Assembly: GCF_022605725.1 (NCBI RefSeq)
Contig: NC_065558.1
Span: 3,286,001-3,350,000 of the forward strand
DNA length: 64,000 bases
DNA from: Anthonomus grandis grandis
Taxonomy: Eukaryota > Arthropoda > Insecta > Coleoptera > Curculionidae
Direction of reading: 5' to 3'
The notes below the pieces were generated by a model, which was not told the DNA's origin, made no database searches, and was given only the letters and a program-made list of their open reading frames with translations. The position numbers and the translations under genes are program-made. Of this stretch, positions 59,287 through 64,000 are shown piece after piece (position 1 is the stretch's first letter; the number at the start of each line of letters is the position of its first letter).

Positions 59287-59485
59287 CTCATTACCATAAA
59301 TTACGAGACAGTTTTACTACTAACCAAAACTCTTTATTTTTGCTCTCGACACGTGTTTCGCTAACGATGTTAGCATCTTCGGGAGAAAAATAAGATAAGA
59401 AGATAAAAACTGAGTTTTAATCTATAAAAAATTATTGGTAAAACTGTCTCGTAATTTGAGCATCATGACTAACTCATTACCATAA
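59287..59485 (-). mobile_element. 173-bp hammerhead-bearing insertion with 13-bp TSD
   Basis: CTCATTACCATAA is present at 59287-59299 and again at 59473-59485, bracketing a 173-base insertion (59300-59472). The insert starts ATTACGAGACAGTTTTAC and carries the exact inverse of this at 59438-59455, 17 bases before its other end. Between them, on the minus strand, is a hammerhead-like motif. It contains no ORF. It resembles a minimal, non-autonomous Penelope-derived or retrozyme-like element. Confidence 0.75.
59335..59394 (-). ncRNA. Hammerhead-ribozyme-like motif in the 173-bp insertion
   Basis: Minus strand: CCGAAGA (core CTGAAGA with one T-to-C change), stem II GCTAAC/GTTAGC (6 perfect pairs), GAAA, palindromic CACGTG, then cleavage-site TC followed by GAGAGC. 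Stem I pairs CTC/GAG and, beyond a small bulge, TTATTTTT with AAAAATAA. The GAAACACGTGT segment is identical to that in the PLE at 51660. Confidence 0.6.
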
Positions 59486-60830
59486 TCTACCTCATTTATT
59501 TAAGCGACTGAAGAACCTCTTGATATCAAAGAAACATTCAGATAACTCTATTTCAAATTCTATTCAACCTCTACCATTATGCAATCCTGCCACTTCTACA
59601 TCAGATTTTTCCTCAATGGGATGTCTATGATGATTTTCAAAAGGCGTGCTTTATGATACAGCCAATATCACAAATCTTACTTATTCCAGAGCCATGTAGT
59701 AGTTGTTCAATAACAAAATGTTCTCTATGTATTAAAGGGTTAAATGGAATGGTCTGCTACTACCAAAGGCTTCATAAATTAAGCTCCTTAATGTAATTTT
59801 ACCAGTTATTTGACCCAAGTTGTTCTTAAAACAACCCAAGGTAAAATTGTTTGTTGTAGTTGCTGAATGAAACATGTTTTGTTAATTAATATCACGAATG
59901 CAAAATTTAATAAACTGGGTCTAATTAAAAGCCTTACTCGAAGCTACATGACAACCGGTTGATATGGATATGGTATTTAGTTGAAAGCTTTAAGGAAAAA
60001 CTTTGAACAAATCATCCTTGAGTACTTTTTTATTGTCATGCCAAAATTCAATTAATTTTTTTCTAAAGATTAAATTTGAATAAATTTGAGCATTTTTGGG
60101 ATCAATAAAGTTGCCTTGACACGGATGCCAAATTGTTATTTATTTACGATATACAAGAACATTGACACCTAGAAGGTGCAAATGAAAGCAAAATAATATT
60201 TTAATTTTAATTTAATTTATTTTAATCTTTTTAATTACAGAGGTCATTTTTTTTGTACAAAATAGGCTTTTTGATAATTTCACAAGTACGTACCTGATTT
60301 TTAATTTCATATTTAAATAGAAACTATCATTTCATTTAAAATGGTACATACGACTCGAGTACTTTTATAAACGTTTCGCATTAAAAAAAATCTTGAAAAT
60401 GGCACTTTTTAGCACAAAATGTACCAATTAAAGTGATATTTCTAATCCAGAGAGTTGAACTCTTCTAGAGTTTAACTGCATGGAATAAATAATTTTTTTC
60501 TGAACATTTAAACCAGCTTAGTTCAAGTCAAGAAGGAAATAAATTTTATAAGAGAGAACGAATTTAATAAATAATAAATAGTTGTAACAAAAATTTAAAA
60601 GAATATTGCAAAAAAAAAATGAAAATTAAATATTTTATTCATATTAAAAGATATATTTACTACATAACCTGGTGTAAAATCGACTTTCGGGCGCTTACAT
60701 TTTATGCTTACTGCTTTTTACGCTTATTCCTGAAAAACTAGGCTAACTACTCTTAAATACCTCACAATTCACGCTGTTTCTCAATCAAATGATAAAATAA
60801 CGTTTACTTAATCACCGTTTTCTTTTGCAG

Positions 60831-60887
60831 CACTGACGGTCCGTTACCTCACCAGAAGATATATTGGAGAGTACAGAAGCAACACGG
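60831..60887 (+). CDS. Ras-like small GTPase, next coding exon
   Basis: A 57-base exon between TTTTGCAG and G|GTAAAT. With the split codon it encodes ALTVRYLTRRYIGEYRSNT, the alpha-1 helix and the start of switch I, in frame with the P-loop exon (GKS-ALTVRYL). The xxRYLTRRYIGEYxxNT signature resembles RASL11 and RERG-like proteins more than classic Ras (FVDEYDPT). It ends in phase 1; the remaining exons lie past 64000. The small open frame 60864-61052 is an out-of-frame shadow. Confidence 0.85.
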
Positions 60888-61149
60888 GTAAATATTTATT
60901 TAAACTTTAAACATACAAACATTGAAAAGTTCTTACATCATTTCGCAATTTTATATAAATTAATTAACACCGACGTGGACCTTCGAAAACAAAAAAAGTG
61001 CGCCGGTGTTTTTCATTTAGAACGCGAAGGTCGTGCGGCGAATGATCCGTGACATAACGCGTGGAAAATCAAAGTTGACATAACTTATTACGTATTACGA
61101 CACATTCGGCTGGGCCTAAACTAATAAATCGACCCGAGAGAACGAAAAG

Positions 61150-61800
61150 AAAATTTTCGGATCGAGAATGTGATGTTTTCGTCGGAAAATCATAACGAAG
61201 TGTGCAACGAGCACATCAAAGCTCTCCTCCACTTCACGCCGTTTCAAACTCATTAAATTATATAACCCGATCGTAAAGAGTTTGAAAATGTGTTGGGAAA
61301 GTTGCAAAATTTGTTTGCTGCAATAGTTTTCCTGAGAGTAAATTTATTGTATAAGTGTCTTGTGTGGGCAAGCGTTTATAAGCCAGGAAGTCATAACAGC
61401 AGAACTCTATTTTGAGTTATAAAGAATGATGAATTAAAATGGTTTTAGGACTATATTTGGTCATTAAAGATTATTTTAAACAAATCTATTTAACTGAAAA
61501 CGTTTTCACAACAAACCACTTCTGCGTTTTTATTTAAACAATTTTATTTTCTAAGCAGATTTTTAACTTGTTTTGCTGATTGTTTGTGGCCTTTCGCCCT
61601 TCATAAGGTAACAATCCCAAAAATGTCCCAGAATAGCTTCAAATTAAAATAGTATTAAATACAACATTAAAATAATCGTGTCCATTTAAGTTATGCATGC
61701 CTTAAATTAAATTCATATTCAATATCACTCCAGTGTATGCATAATCAATCGAAGATCAGTTTTTTAGTATTTTTTTAAATACTTTTTCAATTACTGATTG
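61150..61800. repeat. Duplicated segment, copy 1
   Basis: AAATCATAACGAAGTGTGCA, then AGCACATCAAAGCTCT, TTAAATTATATAACCCGATC, TTTTGCTGATTGTTTGTG, TCCAAAAATGTCCCAGAATA-like and CCATTTAAGTTATGCAT occur in the same order at 63150-63500. The copy here begins in the GC-richer block 60970-61260 (CGAAGGTCGTGCGGCGAATG). Confidence 0.7.
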
Positions 61801-63144
61801 ACACCTTGAAGAAATCTAACATACTCTCTCTTTAAAGTCTATAATAATTTACCTCTCGCTGAATCTATTGATAACTTTGTTATATAATTTTTTTTTTTAA
61901 ATATTATGCAATATCCTTCAAAATGAAAAATCTTTGACTGGCGCCATCATAAATTTAAACAGCTCCCTAATTCGCCTCAATGTCATTCACGATGTCTTTC
62001 GCAATAATCTCGACCCCAACATTTTTCTAATATTCCGAAAATAATCGCCGATCCTTAAATAATATTTTATTATTAGACGAAATTAATTTGCCATGTTAAA
62101 ATGCAGCGAAAAACAATAAAAACCGATACCCGTGCCTGTTTTTCTTTTTTAGCAACATTTAGAAAATAATAACTTTTGATGCCAAGGCCGTCATATTTTC
62201 AAAATGTTCTAAATGACTAATGGTGAGTTTGCGGCACGTTTATTATTCATTATGTTCAACTGAAATGATTTGCAAAAAAAATCATTACGGTAATGAGGGT
62301 TTTTGGCGTTAATTAGGTTCTTTTTTGTGGGTTAAGATAATCAGTTTCACTGGAATCAACAAGTATTATCAGGTTATAAAGATTCGTATGATTCCTTTGT
62401 AAATAGGATAACGCGTGCCAATAATGGTAAATATTTTTTAGGTGTTTTTGAAATAGATAAAATGTGAATCTGAAGTGGTGTTTATTAATTGGGTAGTTTT
62501 TTGTGCATACTATTATGGCGTGATAATATAGGGTAATCCCCTTGTTTATTTATTTATTATTTATCCACAATGGGAAGGTAAATTTTCTTACAGGTTTTTT
62601 TTTAATGATACTTAATATACTTGAAAACTTTTTTTTAAATTACATTAATACAGTTCAATTAATTTCATGTTTCCATTTTAAAAATAACAAATGTTTAAGA
62701 AAAATTGTAAATTTCAAAATTTTCTGGCTTTTGAGATGTTTTGAAAAAAATGGAAAATAGTAGTGTCTATAAAGCTTGCCAAGTTTGTTAATACGTCAAT
62801 TCTACACGATAATTTATATAAAAATAGGGATTTTTTTATGTGAAATTAATAATTATCAATTAGAAAAATAATAAAAATATATACCCCTAAAACTAAAAAA
62901 AAAAGTTTTAAAAAAATTTATAACGGTTTAATTCTCCTATTAAATGTACTGTTAAGAGTTAATACAAATATTCTAGCAATATCTTCCTACAATATCGGTG
63001 ATATCACAGATTTACGTTTTTTCCATATACCTCAAAAATATTCTAAAATTAAGATAAAAAATAATGAAATATTTCTTACAGGAAGTTAAAGAAGAAATTT
63101 TAAAGTAATTGTCTTTCGTTTTTCGATGTAAATCTAATCAAGTT

Positions 63145-63500
63145 TACCAGGCCAGAAAAGTCATAACGAAAGGTGCATCAAGCACATAAAAGCTCTTCGC
63201 TTACGTTTGAAACCTGCTAAATTATATAACCGATCGTAGAAGTACTAGATTATTTAGTATGTACATAGGTTTGTTAATAAGTAAACAAATTTCTTTAATT
63301 GGTTTTGCTGATTGATTGTGCCATTATGTGCTTAGAATCTCCAAAATGCTCCAGAATAACTTAAAACTAATTATCAAATATTAAACTAAAATGTCCATTT
63401 AAGTTATGCATGTTTAAGATTCAATATTATTCACTGTATGTATACTCAAATGGAAATTAGGGCACAGCAATTTTTCAGTATTTTCTTGATATTTTTTTTT
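63145..63500. repeat. Duplicated segment, copy 2
   Basis: Shortened, diverged copy of 61150-61800: AGTCATAACGAAAGGTGCAT, AGCACATAAAAGCTCTTC, CTAAATTATATAACCGATCG, TTTTGCTGATTGATTGTG, CCATTTAAGTTATGCATG and TGTATGTATACTCAA in matching order. Internal deletions account for the shorter length. Confidence 0.7.
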
Positions 63501-63676
63501 TAAATATCCTTTTTAGTTGCCTGTAATTAATAAAAATCTTATAAATAGTTAAAGAAGAAATTCAAAATAAGTTTGTTATGCCATTAATAAAGTTTAACGT
63601 TCTTAGTGTGAAATGGAGAGAAAGTGTCGCAGGTTTAGGACTTTAAATAAATCTGATTTTTTATTTCAGAAGAAAT

Positions 63677-63713
63677 GCCGACGTTTGGACCTTTATTTAG
63701 GTCCTCTTCAGGG
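63677..63713 (-). ncRNA. Hammerhead-ribozyme-like motif
   Basis: Minus strand: GCC, perfect core CTGAAGA, stem II GGACCT/AGGTCC (six perfect pairs), AAA with the preceding G replaced by C, ACGT palindrome, cleavage-site TC and GGC pairing with the starting GCC. The changed G12 would be expected to abolish activity. Probably a relic of the same kind of element as at 44475. Confidence 0.4.
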
Positions 63714-64000
63714 CTAAAAGTGACACCTTACAGTTTATAGTCAAATAAATTAAGTAAAAAATTAAATATAAAACAGGCAGGTTATTTTCTTAAAAACGCT
63801 ACCCTAATTACGTATCTTTTCCTACTATGTTATCTTTACGTGATGTAGTAATCAAAAATTTCATTATTAAATATTTAAGTTATATATTTTTTACAGACAG
63901 TCGAAGAAATTAAGAATTTCAGTTAGTTGACCAGAAAATCGATTTTAAAAAAGTTCTACATATCCTTTTCTGCTGCCTAGAAGGAGAAATGTAATATTTC

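Larger units (their letters stand above)
53473..60830 (+). other. Intron 1 of the Ras-like gene (7358 bp)
   Basis: Bounded by GTAAGC at 53473 and TTTTCTTTTGCAG at 60830. It interrupts an Ala codon just after the P-loop. The intron is loaded with a ~147-bp tandem array, a fold-back insertion, a GC-richer island (58.7-59.1 kb) and a hammerhead-bearing insertion, described separately. The remaining stretches (53.5-54.5, 57.5-58.7, 59.5-60.8 kb) are AT-rich with no gene seen. Confidence 0.85.
60888..64000 (+). other. Intron 2 of the Ras-like gene (partial)
   Basis: Starts at donor GTAAAT after 60887; no acceptor with matching coding sequence was found before the window ends. AT-rich apart from the island at 60970-61260. 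Contains a duplicated segment (61.15-61.8 and 63.15-63.5 kb) and a hammerhead-like motif at 63.68 kb. Confidence 0.6.

Noticed and set aside
60864..61052. 62-codon frame overlapping the second GTPase exon
   Set aside because: Out of frame with the P-loop exon and reads past the GTAAAT donor into intron.

Overview
The window is AT-rich (by eye about 70% A+T) animal nuclear DNA, almost certainly from an insect and possibly a beetle. The evidence is spliced exons with GT/AG borders, a Ras-superfamily gene with a 7.4-kb intron, and a mix of mariner-like (DD41D-type), hAT, pogo/jerky, jockey/CR1-like LINE and Penelope-like elements. Nothing looks bacterial. No tRNA gene, rRNA gene or CRISPR array was seen.

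The one host gene I can support lies on the + strand in the right third: two coding exons (53397-53472 and 60831-60887) encoding the N-terminus and P-loop of a RERG/RASL11/RASL12-type small GTPase. It continues beyond the right edge. Two GC-richer blocks upstream, each ending in a strong GTAAGT donor (30485-30821 and about 41540-41832), are candidate alternative first exons. The second carries an ATG that would join in frame to the coding exon. Several other GC-richer islands (about 5.1, 8.3, 13.7, 18.3, 45.3, 58.8 and 61.1 kb) stand out from the AT-rich background and may be conserved regulatory DNA.

The rest is repeats and transposon debris. From left to right: a degenerate minisatellite (1.2-4.8 kb); a MITE (6.8 kb); a roughly 0.57-kb tandem family interrupted by a LINE 3' end (8.65-11.7 kb); a 161-bp tandem repeat (12.1 kb); a minus-strand LINE (12.7-13.6 kb); a roughly 310-bp satellite (16.1-17.95 kb); a minus-strand LINE tail (19 kb); a hAT element with perfect ends nested in a mariner-like remnant (21.7-23.9 kb); a roughly 1-kb complex repeat carrying a tRNA-Ser-complementary motif in both orientations (25.2-29.85 kb), itself hit by a MITE; a LINE RT scrap (34.4 kb); another minisatellite (35.3-36.45 kb); a pogo/jerky transposase tail (37.2 kb); a 232-bp repeat (38.2 kb); a LINE (39.1-41.2 kb); a repeat with a YY1/Pho-like core (42.6-44.4 kb); an almost complete DD41D-type element with long TIRs but a deleted catalytic block (46.26-48.14 kb); a 5'-truncated Penelope-like element with a GIY-YIG domain (50.5-51.7 kb); and a roughly 147-bp array inside the GTPase intron (54.5-57.5 kb).

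Two patterns deserve most attention. First, one short core, close to TTCCAGGCA(A/G/T)TTGAA, underlies four separate tandem arrays and many isolated sites in both orientations. Second, four hammerhead-ribozyme-like motifs were found. One is the 3' end of the Penelope-like element. Another sits in a 173-bp insertion with a 13-bp target-site duplication and 18-20-bp internal inverted repeats, which looks like a minimal ribozyme-bearing retroelement.
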